A stretch of DNA of 64,000 bases, taken from an uncultured Lachnospiraceae bacterium. GTDB taxonomy: Bacteria; Bacillota; Clostridia; Lachnospirales; Lachnospiraceae. The notes under the pieces are model-generated. The model was not told the origin of the DNA, did no database searches, and saw nothing but the letters and a program-made list of their open reading frames with translations. Where the stretch lies: positions 1 to 64,000 of the forward strand of contig CAMNTM010000007.1 of the NCBI GenBank assembly GCA_946558465.1. Reading direction: 5' to 3'. This document shows, piece after piece, positions 9,170 to 19,045 of this stretch (its first letter is position 1; each line of letters starts with the position of its first letter). A program made the position numbers and the translations under genes.

Positions 9170-10075
9170 TTATAATTTGTTCAATAATTTAACAAAATAT
9201 TCCGGAAGCGGTGCTTCTACCTCCAGATACTCTCCGCTTCGCGGGTGGATTATCCCAAGCGTACGGGCATGAAGTGTCTGCCCGATAAGCCCGGGAAACG
9301 GACATTTTTTTTGCCCGTACACCGTATCGCCCAATATAGGATGTCCTATATATGCCATATGCACTCTAATCTGATGAGTTCTGCCGGTTTCCAGCTGACA
9401 CCGCACATAAGTGTAATCTCCAAAACGCTGAAGCACCTGATAATGTGTGACGGCCGGCCTGGCATGCTTTGCATGTGTACTCATTTTCTTACGCTCCGTC
9501 GGATGCCTTCCGACAGGCATATTAATCGTCCCCTTTTCCTCCTTAAGATTTCCGTGTACGACTGCCTCATAGATACGATGAATATTATGCTCCTTAAGCT
9601 GTGCTGACAGACACTGATGGGCCGTATCATTTTTACATACGACAAGGGAGCCTGTAGTATCCATATCAATCCGGTGGACGATTCCAGGGCGCATGGTTCC
9701 GTTTATACCAGACAATTCCGAGCCGCAGTGATACATCAAAGCATTGACTAATGTCCCTGTATAATGTCCCGGAGCCGGATGCACCACCATCTGCTTCGGC
9801 TTATTGACAATAATAATATCCGCATCCTCATAAAGGATATCGAGCGGAATATTCTCCGGTACAATATCCGGCTCCTTCACATCTGGAAAAACCATTTCTA
9901 CCTGATCACCTAAAATCAGCCTGTAATTTGGTTTTACAGGCTTACCGTTCACTTTCACATATTCATCCTTAATCAGCTTTTGCAGATAGGTGCGGGATTT
10001 TCCTTCCACTGTCTCGGAAAGATATCTGTCTATCCGCTCGCCTTCCTCACTTTCTACTATGAAAAATTCGTTCAA
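9170..10075 (-). CDS. RluA/RluD family pseudouridine synthase
   Basis: S4 domain; GIVHRIDMDTTGSLVVCKND; GRTHQIRVHMAYIGHPILGD. Confidence 0.96.
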   Translation of the reverse strand: MNEFFIVESEEGERIDRYLSETVEGKSRTYLQKLIKDEYVKVNGKPVKPNYRLILGDQVEMVFPDVKEPDIVPENIPLDILYEDADIIIVNKPKQMVVHPAPGHYTGTLVNALMYHCGSELSGINGTMRPGIVHRIDMDTTGSLVVCKNDTAHQCLSAQLKEHNIHRIYEAVVHGNLKEEKGTINMPVGRHPTERKKMSTHAKHARPAVTHYQVLQRFGDYTYVRCQLETGRTHQIRVHMAYIGHPILGDTVYGQKKCPFPGLIGQTLHARTLGIIHPRSGEYLEVEAPLPEYFVKLLNKL

Positions 10076-10562
10076 GGTCTTCCTCCTTATAATAAAAACA
10101 CAGGAAAAAAATAAGTACGGCCGTTGAAACCGTTACATAGATATCTGCCACATTAAAAATCGGAAAATCAATCAATTTAAAGTAGAAAAAATCTACCACA
10201 TATTCCAGTCTCACACGATCAATAAAATTGCCAAAGGCCCCTGCCACAATTAATACTGCACAGATTCTAAGAGGAAGGTAACGCTTTTCCATGGGAACCC
10301 TTCCGTAAAACCAAATTACAGCAATACAAATAAAAACAACACTTAAAAAAAAGAACAGACGCTGATTCTGAAACAGTCCGAATGCTGCTCCCCGATTCTC
10401 CAGATACTCAAGCTGAAAGATATTTTCCAGTATAATATACGGACTGCTGCCTTTCAGCTTTATAATCGCAAGATATTTCGTATACTGGTCAAGAAAAACT
10501 CCGATGACAGCTAAGGCTAAAGCTGAGAGATAATAGCGAAGACGCGGTTTTTTATTTTTCAT
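10047..10562 (-). CDS. lspA: Lipoprotein signal peptidase II
   Basis: LENRGAAFGL, GAFGNFIDRV, VVDFFYF, FNVADIYVTV motifs. Confidence 0.97.
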   Translation of the reverse strand: MKNKKPRLRYYLSALALAVIGVFLDQYTKYLAIIKLKGSSPYIILENIFQLEYLENRGAAFGLFQNQRLFFFLSVVFICIAVIWFYGRVPMEKRYLPLRICAVLIVAGAFGNFIDRVRLEYVVDFFYFKLIDFPIFNVADIYVTVSTAVLIFFLCFYYKEEDLERIFHSRK

Positions 10563-10684
10563 ACTTATATTGATACCCCTTATATCTATAATTTTTTATT
10601 TCTCTGCAGCCTGCACTTCAAATCTAATTCCTGCAAGCCTGCAGCAGTATCATATCTTTAATTTATAGATGATATTATCTTATA

Positions 10685-11449
10685 CTATATATATTTTCGA
10701 ACAGACACCATATAACGTCCTTTTTTTGTCTCAGATAAAATTCCGTCATAAATGATTCGTCCAAGTCCCCTCACAGATATAATATCCCCGTTTTTCAGGT
10801 GATATCCGTTACTTGTGATAAGTTTTCCATTTACAAAAACTTTCCCGCCCTCTATATAGGGAGTCATCTTGCTTCTGGAAAGAGAATATGCCGCAGACAG
10901 CACGGTATCCAGTCTTACAGACGGAACGGTTCCCTTCAATGCTTCATATCGTGGCATATAAACAATATCTGTTGTTTCTTTCACCGCTGTCCTAATTGTA
11001 GTATGCCGGATCCGAGTCAAAGCTTCCGCAAGATAGGAAGCAATTTCTTTTCTTGCAAATACAGCCGCTCTATCTCCGTCTATTATAATATCTCCAATCT
11101 TACATCTGTCAATTCCAAGACTCATAATTGAACCAAGATAATCCCGATGGGAAAGCGGCTTTGCAAAGCGTTCGTTTACCGGCTGGATTTCCACCGCCTG
11201 TATCGGATAGGGAATCTCCTCCGGCAACACACAAAGAGCATCAGGTAGAAATGCAGCCATCTGACGCTCTGATAAATCATATCCTCCGTATGTCACATAT
11301 TTTGCAGATAACATATCTTTCGGAATCGTATTCAGTATATTCTGTTCATTCAGATTCAAAAAATCTGAATACATAATAATACCACGGTTATAAGCCAGCC
11401 CTGACAGCTCGGCTAATCTTTTCTTAAGTAATGTCTCTTCCTTGTTCAT
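10685..11449 (-). CDS. ylmH: YlmH family S4-domain RNA-binding protein
   Basis: YTHGGY-like region, C-terminal S4 (SRSKMTPYIEGGKVFVNGKLI); adjacent to sepF. Confidence 0.92.
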   Translation of the reverse strand: MNKEETLLKKRLAELSGLAYNRGIIMYSDFLNLNEQNILNTIPKDMLSAKYVTYGGYDLSERQMAAFLPDALCVLPEEIPYPIQAVEIQPVNERFAKPLSHRDYLGSIMSLGIDRCKIGDIIIDGDRAAVFARKEIASYLAEALTRIRHTTIRTAVKETTDIVYMPRYEALKGTVPSVRLDTVLSAAYSLSRSKMTPYIEGGKVFVNGKLITSNGYHLKNGDIISVRGLGRIIYDGILSETKKGRYMVSVRKYI

Positions 11450-11460
11450 TGCAGCAGGTC

Positions 11461-12024
11461 CTAGAATCTGGAACGCATGGACGATGCGTCAAAAGAAGTG
11501 TTAAGAAGATCCTGCAGGTCTCCGGATATATCAACGTTGGTAGGTGTCACAAGGAATATGTAATTAGAAATTTTCTGCAGATTTCCACTGATTGCATAAG
11601 TAGCACCCGATGTAAAGTCAATAATGCGCTGCGCAATCTCAAGGTCTAATCCTTCCAGATTCAGAATAACCGTACGGCTTCCAAGAAGCGTCTCCGTAAT
11701 CTCTCTTGCATCCTCCACAGACGTCGGTTTGATCACACAAACCTCCATACTGACACTGGGTCGTCTCTCCATCTGACGCATCGGAGTTACTTTATTATTG
11801 GAACGCCCCGAGGATCTGGAAGAAGACCTGGAAACTCTTGCTGGCACTTCATATTCATCCTCGTACTCATCTTCGTATTCATTGTAATTTTTCCCCTTAC
11901 GGAAGAAGTTTTTCTTCGGTTTCTCTTCATACTCATCTTCGTATTCGTCATCAAAAAAGTCATCTTCGTAATCATCATCGTCGCTTAACTTCATGATGTC
12001 CAGAAACTTATCTAATACTCCCAT
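11461..12024 (-). CDS. sepF: Cell division protein SepF
   Basis: MGVLDKFLDIMKLSDD N-terminus; VILNLEGLDLEIAQRIIDFTSGATYAISG. Confidence 0.96.
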   Translation of the reverse strand: MGVLDKFLDIMKLSDDDDYEDDFFDDEYEDEYEEKPKKNFFRKGKNYNEYEDEYEDEYEVPARVSRSSSRSSGRSNNKVTPMRQMERRPSVSMEVCVIKPTSVEDAREITETLLGSRTVILNLEGLDLEIAQRIIDFTSGATYAISGNLQKISNYIFLVTPTNVDISGDLQDLLNTSFDASSMRSRF

Positions 12025-12036
12025 TTATATCTTCTC

Positions 12037-12747
12037 CTATCTTACGTTTGTTTGCCCTGGGTATACATCACGTGCACCGAAAATCCCGGTCCCCACCCGT
12101 ATCATGGTTGCACCCTCTTCTATTGCTGTCTGATAATCGTTCGTCATACCCATTGAAAGTATGCCCATAGTAGTATTATGGATGTTTTTTCTTTCAATGT
12201 CAACAGATAATTTGCGCAGACGGGCGAAAATCGGGCGGTTCTCCTCTTGGTTTTCTACAAAAGGAGCAATTGTCATAAGCCCCTTTACACAGATATGGGG
12301 GAGCTCGGAAAGCTTATATACAAAATCAAGTGTTTCCTCTGGTTTAATACCAAATTTGCTCTCTTCACCGGCAACATTGACTTCTATTAAAATATTCGCA
12401 GTCAAGTTACGTTTTGCAGCCTCTCTTTCAATAGTCTCAGCCAGACGAAATGAATCAACAGAATGTATCAAATCAACCTTATCGATAATATATTTCACCT
12501 TATTCGTCTGCAGATGTCCAATCATATGCCAATGAATATCATCTGGAAGCGCCTCGCTTTTTTCTGACAGCTCCTGTACTTTATTTTCTCCAAATACCCT
12601 TACTCCCAGATTATATGCCTCCTGAAGCACCTCCACAGGCTTTGTCTTGCTGACCGCTATCAAAGTAACCAAGTCCCGGCTTCTCCCGCTTCTTTCACAG
12701 GCTTTACAGATTTCCTCCTCTACCTGGTCCATATTATGTTTCAGCAT
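12037..12747 (-). CDS. YggS family pyridoxal phosphate-dependent homeostasis protein (YlmE)
   Basis: LIAVSKTKPVEVLQEAYNLGVRVFGENKVQEL; LSMGMTNDYQTAIEEGATMIRVGTGIFG. Confidence 0.96.
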   Translation of the reverse strand: MLKHNMDQVEEEICKACERSGRSRDLVTLIAVSKTKPVEVLQEAYNLGVRVFGENKVQELSEKSEALPDDIHWHMIGHLQTNKVKYIIDKVDLIHSVDSFRLAETIEREAAKRNLTANILIEVNVAGEESKFGIKPEETLDFVYKLSELPHICVKGLMTIAPFVENQEENRPIFARLRKLSVDIERKNIHNTTMGILSMGMTNDYQTAIEEGATMIRVGTGIFGARDVYPGQTNVR

Positions 12748-12793
12748 ATTTATACTCCCTTCCTCAGCTTATTTATGATACTGTACAACATAA

Positions 12794-14170
12794 TCAAAAT
12801 ACCACATCATTTTCCTTTACATTCTTTCCTGCAAGCGCAATCCTGTCATAATTGGAAAGTCCGTAATCATTTCCGGCCTCAACAATATAATACTCTTCAC
12901 TCTCGCAGAGAATTTGAATCTGCTTAAATACAGCATATCCTTTATTAATATTATAAACTCCTTTTAGAGCCTTTTTCTCTTTGAGTTCATACGTCTCCTT
13001 AGAATCCTCCTTAACAAGCACTGTACCGGGCTCAAAATCATCCGGAGACAAATAAGCAGTCCCTGTCTCTGCATCCTGATAATAGACTGCAGCATTCGTA
13101 AAATGAGTACTCCCGTCCGCTTCCTTTACCAGCACGCCGATTCCCTTACTGTTTCCTCCTTGTGTAAGATAAGCCTCAGGAACTGTATAAAAATCCTTAC
13201 TGACAACAGAGGACTTTGGAATCTTAAGTCCGGATTCATCTTCCAGAATCAGCTCAACGTTCAAATACCGTTCCTTCGCATACCGAACCATAGAAGAGTC
13301 AAAGGTTAAAAACCCTAAGTCTGCCTCCGGTGTATTATAGACTGCAAAATCTGCCCAGGTAGTCTCATGGTCTTTAGAAAACATAACCTTTACAGACTTC
13401 ATATCCATCATTTCCTGAGCTGTTTCGTCATCAAGCAGGATTACTAATGTCCAGATGTCACTGGTAATCAGCTTATAAACCTGATCTCCGGCATTTACCT
13501 TTGTATTATTATGAAAATTTACAGGCTGATAATCTGCTTTGGCAATCATAGCCTCCGTTACATCACTGACAGCGACATCTTCATAGCCGTCAACCTGATA
13601 GATGACCATACCGGCAGAGACGGCAGAATATGCCTGAATACCGGAAATACCGGATTCCAGCATCTCATTTAGCTGTTCCTTGCGGCTTTGGTTTGATTTA
13701 CTGTCTAAAACATTCTGGACCGAATCCTTAAGTGCATACACATCACTGAACTGTTCCTCTTTAAAATTTTCAGTGAAATTCTGGGTTTTAAACAACAAAG
13801 AATCCCTCTCCTCAACAGTAAGCTCTCTTGCTTCTTTCGATTCATTGTCTAAAAAATCAAGCTTCTCCGAAGACAGCGAATAGACCTTCGTTTTTGCTCC
13901 GGCCCGGTTTCCTTCCGGCGTGAAATAATTTATATAGCCGTCCGCCTCCGCTGTGACTACACTCTCCTCGCGCACGGCAAATCCAGTATATGCATTGTCT
14001 TTTAGGATGGAGCCTTCTCTTACTTCATAAGGTGTGATACGTTCTTTTGTAAGATATGTAAGTATCGTAAATGCCAGATAAATAAAAACAACTCCGAAAA
14101 TGACAACTCCAATATTCAGGTGCCATTTTCTGCGAAATACAGTAATATTGGTATTTTTATGTGATGCCAA
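12794..14170 (-). CDS. HlyD-like periplasmic-adaptor family membrane protein
   Basis: Single N-terminal TM, lipoyl-like VTAEADGYINYFTPEGNRAGA and Q/V-rich beta regions; 458 aa. Confidence 0.75.
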   Translation of the reverse strand: MASHKNTNITVFRRKWHLNIGVVIFGVVFIYLAFTILTYLTKERITPYEVREGSILKDNAYTGFAVREESVVTAEADGYINYFTPEGNRAGAKTKVYSLSSEKLDFLDNESKEARELTVEERDSLLFKTQNFTENFKEEQFSDVYALKDSVQNVLDSKSNQSRKEQLNEMLESGISGIQAYSAVSAGMVIYQVDGYEDVAVSDVTEAMIAKADYQPVNFHNNTKVNAGDQVYKLITSDIWTLVILLDDETAQEMMDMKSVKVMFSKDHETTWADFAVYNTPEADLGFLTFDSSMVRYAKERYLNVELILEDESGLKIPKSSVVSKDFYTVPEAYLTQGGNSKGIGVLVKEADGSTHFTNAAVYYQDAETGTAYLSPDDFEPGTVLVKEDSKETYELKEKKALKGVYNINKGYAVFKQIQILCESEEYYIVEAGNDYGLSNYDRIALAGKNVKENDVVF

Positions 14171-15137
14171 ATCCTTCTTCCCCCTTAAGCTTCTTAAGCG
14201 CTGCTCCTGCCAGGTAATGAAAGTTTTTCCCCTGATAAGTATCCTTCTCCTTCATTTTATCTGTAACCTCATCTTTTAACTTCCACCAGCTCATCCCCCA
14301 ATTGGAAAATACGGAATCTTCTTTTGGAATTCTGCTAAAGAGACGCTCTACTGCAATGTCCGGAGCCAGAAATTCAAGAAATAGAATCAGCCGCTTTATA
14401 TACTCGTCCTTTGAACATATGGTTATTGTACCATTTTCATAGGCTTCACACAACCGGGTATGTTTGGCGATATAAAGAGAATGAAGCTTTACGGTCTGTA
14501 TCTTAAGGGCCGATAGGATTTTTGCAGTCTCCACGGCATCTTCATCCGTATCTCCCGGAAGATTTAAAATCACATGAGTGCAGATTTCAAATTCATACTC
14601 CTGAATCTGCCTTACTGCATCAATATATTCGGCAAGCGTATGACCTCTGTGGAACAGACGGAGTGTATGATAATTTACAGTCTGGAGGCCTAGCTCCACA
14701 GTAATTTCCAGACCATATACCTTTTGAATATACTGTAATACTTTTAAATAGTCTTCTCGTATACAATCAGGTCTTGTAGAAATGGAAAGCTCTATCACAT
14801 CCGAAACTCTGGCGGCCTCTGTCATATATCGTTCAAATTCATCCAAAGACAAAAATGTATTTGTATAATTTTGAAAATAAGCTATAAATTTATGAGCATG
14901 ATATTTTTTTTCGATCACTGCACGAGCTGATCTCAGCTGCTCTGTTACAGAAACACTGCTTTTCACAGCTTCGAATCCTGTCCCCTGTTCTGCACAAAAA
15001 TCACATCCTTTATCTCCTTCCAGACGGTTCGGACATGTTACAGGGAGATTTACCGGAAGCTTATAAACCTTTCTGCCGTATTTATTTTTCAAATAATCGG
15101 AATACGTATAATAACACATCTGTGTTTCCTTTCTCAT
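14157..15137 (-). CDS. TIGR01212/YhcC-type radical SAM protein
   Basis: LPVTCPNRLEGDKGCDFCAEQGTGF radical SAM CxxxxxxxxCxxC-like motif; FQNYTNT; ELGLQT; HVILNLPGDT. Confidence 0.9.
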   Translation of the reverse strand: MRKETQMCYYTYSDYLKNKYGRKVYKLPVNLPVTCPNRLEGDKGCDFCAEQGTGFEAVKSSVSVTEQLRSARAVIEKKYHAHKFIAYFQNYTNTFLSLDEFERYMTEAARVSDVIELSISTRPDCIREDYLKVLQYIQKVYGLEITVELGLQTVNYHTLRLFHRGHTLAEYIDAVRQIQEYEFEICTHVILNLPGDTDEDAVETAKILSALKIQTVKLHSLYIAKHTRLCEAYENGTITICSKDEYIKRLILFLEFLAPDIAVERLFSRIPKEDSVFSNWGMSWWKLKDEVTDKMKEKDTYQGKNFHYLAGAALKKLKGEEGFGIT

Positions 15138-15214
15138 GCGTCAAATGTATTTTTGCACAAAATGTATAAATCCGGAAATTTAAAGTAATACTAGCCTAAA
15201 AGGAGGAATATTTC

Positions 15215-15427
15215 ATGAGATGGTTTGATAATACAGCTTTGACACTTGTAATTATAGGAGCAGTCAATTGGCTTCTGGTAGGTATCTTCCGTTTTGATCT
15301 GGTAGCCTTTCTGCTCGGTAATCTGTCCTGGTTTTCACGAATTATCTATACGCTTGTCGGATTATGCGGGCTTTACCTTATCAGCCTGTATGGAAGAATC
15401 GGCAGTGTATCAGGCACAGACAGCTAG
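15215..15427 (+). CDS. DUF378 family small membrane protein
   Basis: LTLVIIGAVNWLLVGIFRFDLVAFLLG...IYTLVGLCGLYLI. Confidence 0.92.
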   Translation: MRWFDNTALTLVIIGAVNWLLVGIFRFDLVAFLLGNLSWFSRIIYTLVGLCGLYLISLYGRIGSVSGTDS

Positions 15428-15432
15428 TAAAA

Positions 15433-15470
15433 AGGGGGTATCTTTGCAAACTGAGATACCCCTTCTGCTT
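15433..15470 (+). terminator. Intrinsic terminator after DUF378 gene (possibly bidirectional)
   Basis: AAGGGGTATCT / AGATACCCCTT hairpin with T-rich 3' side between convergent genes. Confidence 0.8.
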
Positions 15471-15479
15471 CTTAAATCC

Positions 15480-16538
15480 TTAACTTTTAGGAATTGTTTC
15501 AATCAACGCGGTCATATTCTGATAGAGCATATCTTTTGATTCTGCTCCCATTACAACCGATATATACGGCTTCTGGTTCAAGTCCTGGTCCAGAAGAATC
15601 AGGCAGTTTCCTGCCTGATCCGTCGTCCCTGTCTTTCCTCCGACGATAACAACATCTGCCGGCGCTTTAGCCTTCCCGCGTGCATAATAGTGCGAAGGGG
15701 ACAAAGGCATCTCACGGACCGTCCCGTCAGCACCCGTAATATGTGCTGTATAGGAAGGAGTCTGAATCACAGTTATAAATTCCGGATATTTAATACATTC
15801 ATTAAATATCAAATATAAATCATAGGCGGTCGTATAATGATTTTCATCGTGCAGTCCGTTTGGATTCACGAAGTGGCTGTTGGTGGCCATAAGCTCCGCT
15901 GCCTGTGCATTCATCATCTCTGCAAAGGCCTCGCTGCTTCCGGCTATATGCTCGGCAATAGCAACTGCATTATCATTGCCCGAATATAATAAAAGTCCGT
16001 ATATAAGATCCTCCAGCGTTATCTGATCTCCGGCCCGGATTCCGCAGGTCATCTCATCAGGAGCGAACGAGCTTGCAGCGGCATTTTCCGATACGGTCAC
16101 AACATCAGACAAATTCCCGTTTTTAATAGCTACCAGCGCCGTCATGGTTTTTGTCGTGCTTGCCGGATAAAGCCTTTCATGTATATGATAAGCCATGTCT
16201 ACACTATTTTCATTCAGATCAAACAGTCCGGCAGCATAGATGCCGCTGCCATCCGGCCCGCCTTCGGCCAGAATATCCTCAGAAGCTACACATAGATGAT
16301 CTGCATACAAAACTTCTTCCCGGTATAGACTTCCCGTATATCTGGATTTTTCATATTGTAATGCCAGATATTCCGGTTCTGAGTCGATTTTTATATACCA
16401 GATGCCCGCAGCAGCCGCACACATACAAATCAATATCAGCGACAAGACTGCAGTCATAAGCCGTCTTCTGCGTTTTATTTTTCTTTTCTTATCTTTCTTA
16501 CCGGTACATTTCACGCCAATCAAGGTCCCCTCTGTCAA
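15480..16538 (-). CDS. D-alanyl-D-alanine carboxypeptidase (DacF/S11 family)
   Basis: YPASTTKTMTAL (SxxK), YSGNDNA (SxN), GGKTGTTDQAG (KTG). Confidence 0.94.
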   Translation of the reverse strand: MTEGTLIGVKCTGKKDKKRKIKRRRRLMTAVLSLILICMCAAAAGIWYIKIDSEPEYLALQYEKSRYTGSLYREEVLYADHLCVASEDILAEGGPDGSGIYAAGLFDLNENSVDMAYHIHERLYPASTTKTMTALVAIKNGNLSDVVTVSENAAASSFAPDEMTCGIRAGDQITLEDLIYGLLLYSGNDNAVAIAEHIAGSSEAFAEMMNAQAAELMATNSHFVNPNGLHDENHYTTAYDLYLIFNECIKYPEFITVIQTPSYTAHITGADGTVREMPLSPSHYYARGKAKAPADVVIVGGKTGTTDQAGNCLILLDQDLNQKPYISVVMGAESKDMLYQNMTALIETIPKS

Positions 16539-16893
16539 TTGCTAAAATGATCAATTCTGCAGTAGCCAGATTAGTAGCCATCGGAATGTTGTAGGTATCA
16601 CACAGACGGATGACATCATTTACCTCCGGCTCATGCGGCTTTGGGTTCATCGGCTCCCGAAGAAAGATAAGCGCATCTATGTCATTCTGGGCAATCTGGG
16701 CACCCAGCTGCTGTTTTCCGCCAAGCGGCCCGGCCAGATATTTATGAATACTTAGGTTTGTTACTTCTTCAATCAGTCGTCCGGTCGTCCCAGTCGCATA
16801 CAATTCATGTTTATTCAAAATTCCGCGGTATGCAATACAGAAATTCTGCATCAAAGTTTTCTTTGAATCATGCGCAATCAGACCAATATTCAT
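16498..16893 (-). CDS. mgsA: Methylglyoxal synthase
   Basis: IGLIAHDSKK; ATGTTGRL; GPLGGKQQLGAQIA; DALIFLREPMNPKPHEPEV. Confidence 0.97.
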   Translation of the reverse strand: MNIGLIAHDSKKTLMQNFCIAYRGILNKHELYATGTTGRLIEEVTNLSIHKYLAGPLGGKQQLGAQIAQNDIDALIFLREPMNPKPHEPEVNDVIRLCDTYNIPMATNLATAELIILAIDRGDLDWREMYR

Positions 16894-16906
16894 TTCTTTT
16901 CACTCC

Positions 16907-18034
16907 TTACTGATATTTTTTCGGCTGTAATCCTATATTTAAAACAAATCCAATACTAATATACAAGCTGACAAGAGACGAAAGTCCATAACTGACAAAG
17001 GGAAGCGGTACGCCTGTATTTGGAAGAAGATTTGTTGCAACGCCGATATTGATAAAGCTCTGAAATCCAATCAGACCGCCTACCCCGCAGCAGATGACCT
17101 GCCCTGCCAGGTCCTGCGATCGAACCCCTATTAATATACATTGTATCACAATCAGTAATAATAACGCAATAATTATACAGCTTCCGATAAAACCTAATTC
17201 CTCACCTATAATTGCAAAAATAAAATCTGTCTGAGGCTCCAGAATAAAATTTCCGTTCTTTACAGAGGTTGTAGTATTATTATTCAGTCCCTTACCCGTA
17301 AGCTGTCCGGAACCGATGGCCATCTCAGAATTATTCTGCTGATAAGCCGCATCGCTTGCATATTTTTCAGGCTCCAGAAACGCCAGAATACGCTCTTGCT
17401 GATAATCCTTTAGAAACGGCTGATTTGGCTGTACTGCAATATTTAAAAAGATAATCGATGCCGGAATCAATATAAGCAGTACAGATACGATAAATTTATA
17501 GCTTAACCCTCCAACATAAATCAAAAGACAGATTACAAGTGCAGTACAGATAGTGGTAGAAAGATTCGGCTCCGCAAGTATAAGTGCAAGAGGAATCCCC
17601 GCAAGTCCTGCGTATTTTATAATTGTAATTTTATCATTTATGTTTTCCTTATGCTTCATAATGAACTTTGAAAAAAACAAAATCAGCATAATTTTGGCAA
17701 ATTCAGAAGGCTGAATCGTTGTAAATCCCAAGTCAATCCAGCGTGTCGCTCCGTTGACCTCCTGGCCGATTATAAATACAAGAATAAGTCCTCCGATTGC
17801 ACCCAGGTAAATCAGCCAGTAAAATTCCAGTACCCAGACATAATCAATAAGAGATACAATCAGCATAAATATAAAGCCTATCGTTACGCCGAAAATCTGC
17901 CTGTTCTGCAAGGATTCTCTTGCACTTCCCACTACCTGGATTCCGATAACCGAAAGTGCTGCAACCAGAATCACCAGGGTGATTTTGTAATCTTTTAGTT
18001 TGTAAGGTTTTGTTATAATTTTGGGTAATCTCAC
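16907..18034 (-). CDS. rodA: RodA/FtsW (SEDS) peptidoglycan polymerase
   Basis: GATRWIDLGFTTIQPSEFAKIMLILFFSKF; multi-TM; next to PBP2/Mre/Min genes. Confidence 0.92.
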   Translation of the reverse strand: MRLPKIITKPYKLKDYKITLVILVAALSVIGIQVVGSARESLQNRQIFGVTIGFIFMLIVSLIDYVWVLEFYWLIYLGAIGGLILVFIIGQEVNGATRWIDLGFTTIQPSEFAKIMLILFFSKFIMKHKENINDKITIIKYAGLAGIPLALILAEPNLSTTICTALVICLLIYVGGLSYKFIVSVLLILIPASIIFLNIAVQPNQPFLKDYQQERILAFLEPEKYASDAAYQQNNSEMAIGSGQLTGKGLNNNTTTSVKNGNFILEPQTDFIFAIIGEELGFIGSCIIIALLLLIVIQCILIGVRSQDLAGQVICCGVGGLIGFQSFINIGVATNLLPNTGVPLPFVSYGLSSLVSLYISIGFVLNIGLQPKKYQ

Positions 18035-18243
18035 GTTTCATCTCCTGCAAATGTAATTAGTATATGTGTTCTGCATATGTCAACTCGAAACTCTTCTTCC
18101 GTAATCTCCATGTACTTTGACAATGAATAATACAGCTCTCTGCATATATTATCATAATCACCGGGAGTACATTTCACACGGTCGGAAATCACCAGAGATT
18201 TCAGCCGGCTTTTTGCTACCGATACTGAGGATTGTTTTAACAT
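18031..18243 (-). CDS. minE: Cell division topological specificity factor MinE
   Basis: AKSRLKSLVISDRVKCTPGDYDNICRELYYSLSKYMEI; immediately downstream of minD; start set at MLKQSS. Confidence 0.85.
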   Translation of the reverse strand: MLKQSSVSVAKSRLKSLVISDRVKCTPGDYDNICRELYYSLSKYMEITEEEFRVDICRTHILITFAGDET

Positions 18244-18253
18244 GATGCGCCTC

Positions 18254-19045
18254 CTAATTTCTGCGGAACACATCCGACAATCTTGCGAAAAATCCTTTGT
18301 TGTTATAAAGCTCCATAAAGGGGACATCCTCACCCATCAGTCTCCGGCATATATTGAGATATATTTTTCCTGCAGTGGAATCCAGACTGATAACCGGCTC
18401 TCCTTGATTGGTCCCGATAACAACCTGCTCGTCATCGGGAATTGCACCGATAAGCGGAATTGAGAGAATCTCTGTCACATCATCTACCGACATCATATCT
18501 CCCTTTTTTACCATATCCATACGGATACGATTGATAATAAGCGCATTGTTTTTAATCTGATGACTTTCTAAAAGTCCGATGATGCGGTCTGCATCCCGGA
18601 TAGCAGATACTTCCGGTGTTGTCACTACGATGGCACGGTCCGCACCTGCGATCGCATTCTGAAATCCTTGTTCAATCCCGGCCGGACAATCCAAAAGTAT
18701 GTAATCAAACTCCTCCCTAAGCTCAGAGGTGAGCTTTTTCATCTGCCCCGGCGAGATTGCCGTTTTGTCTCTTGTCTGTGCAGACGGCAGAAGATACAGG
18801 TTTTCATAGCGCTTGTCCCGTATCAGAGCCTGCTTTAACCGGCAGGTTCCCTCCACCACATCTACCAGATTGTACACGATCTGATTTTCCAGTCCCATCA
18901 CAACATCTAAGTTTCGAAGTCCCAGATCTGTATCAATTACAATCACCTTTTTTCCGAGCTTCGAAAGCCCGGCTCCGATATTTGCTGTTGTCGTTGTCTT
19001 GCCGACCCCGCCTTTTCCAGATGTAATCACAATAACCTCGCCCAT
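18254..19045 (-). CDS. minD: Septum site-determining protein MinD
   Basis: VITSGKGGVGKTTTTANIGAGL deviant Walker A; C-terminal amphipathic GFFARLSDVFRRN. Confidence 0.98.
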   Translation of the reverse strand: MGEVIVITSGKGGVGKTTTTANIGAGLSKLGKKVIVIDTDLGLRNLDVVMGLENQIVYNLVDVVEGTCRLKQALIRDKRYENLYLLPSAQTRDKTAISPGQMKKLTSELREEFDYILLDCPAGIEQGFQNAIAGADRAIVVTTPEVSAIRDADRIIGLLESHQIKNNALIINRIRMDMVKKGDMMSVDDVTEILSIPLIGAIPDDEQVVIGTNQGEPVISLDSTAGKIYLNICRRLMGEDVPFMELYNNKGFFARLSDVFRRN

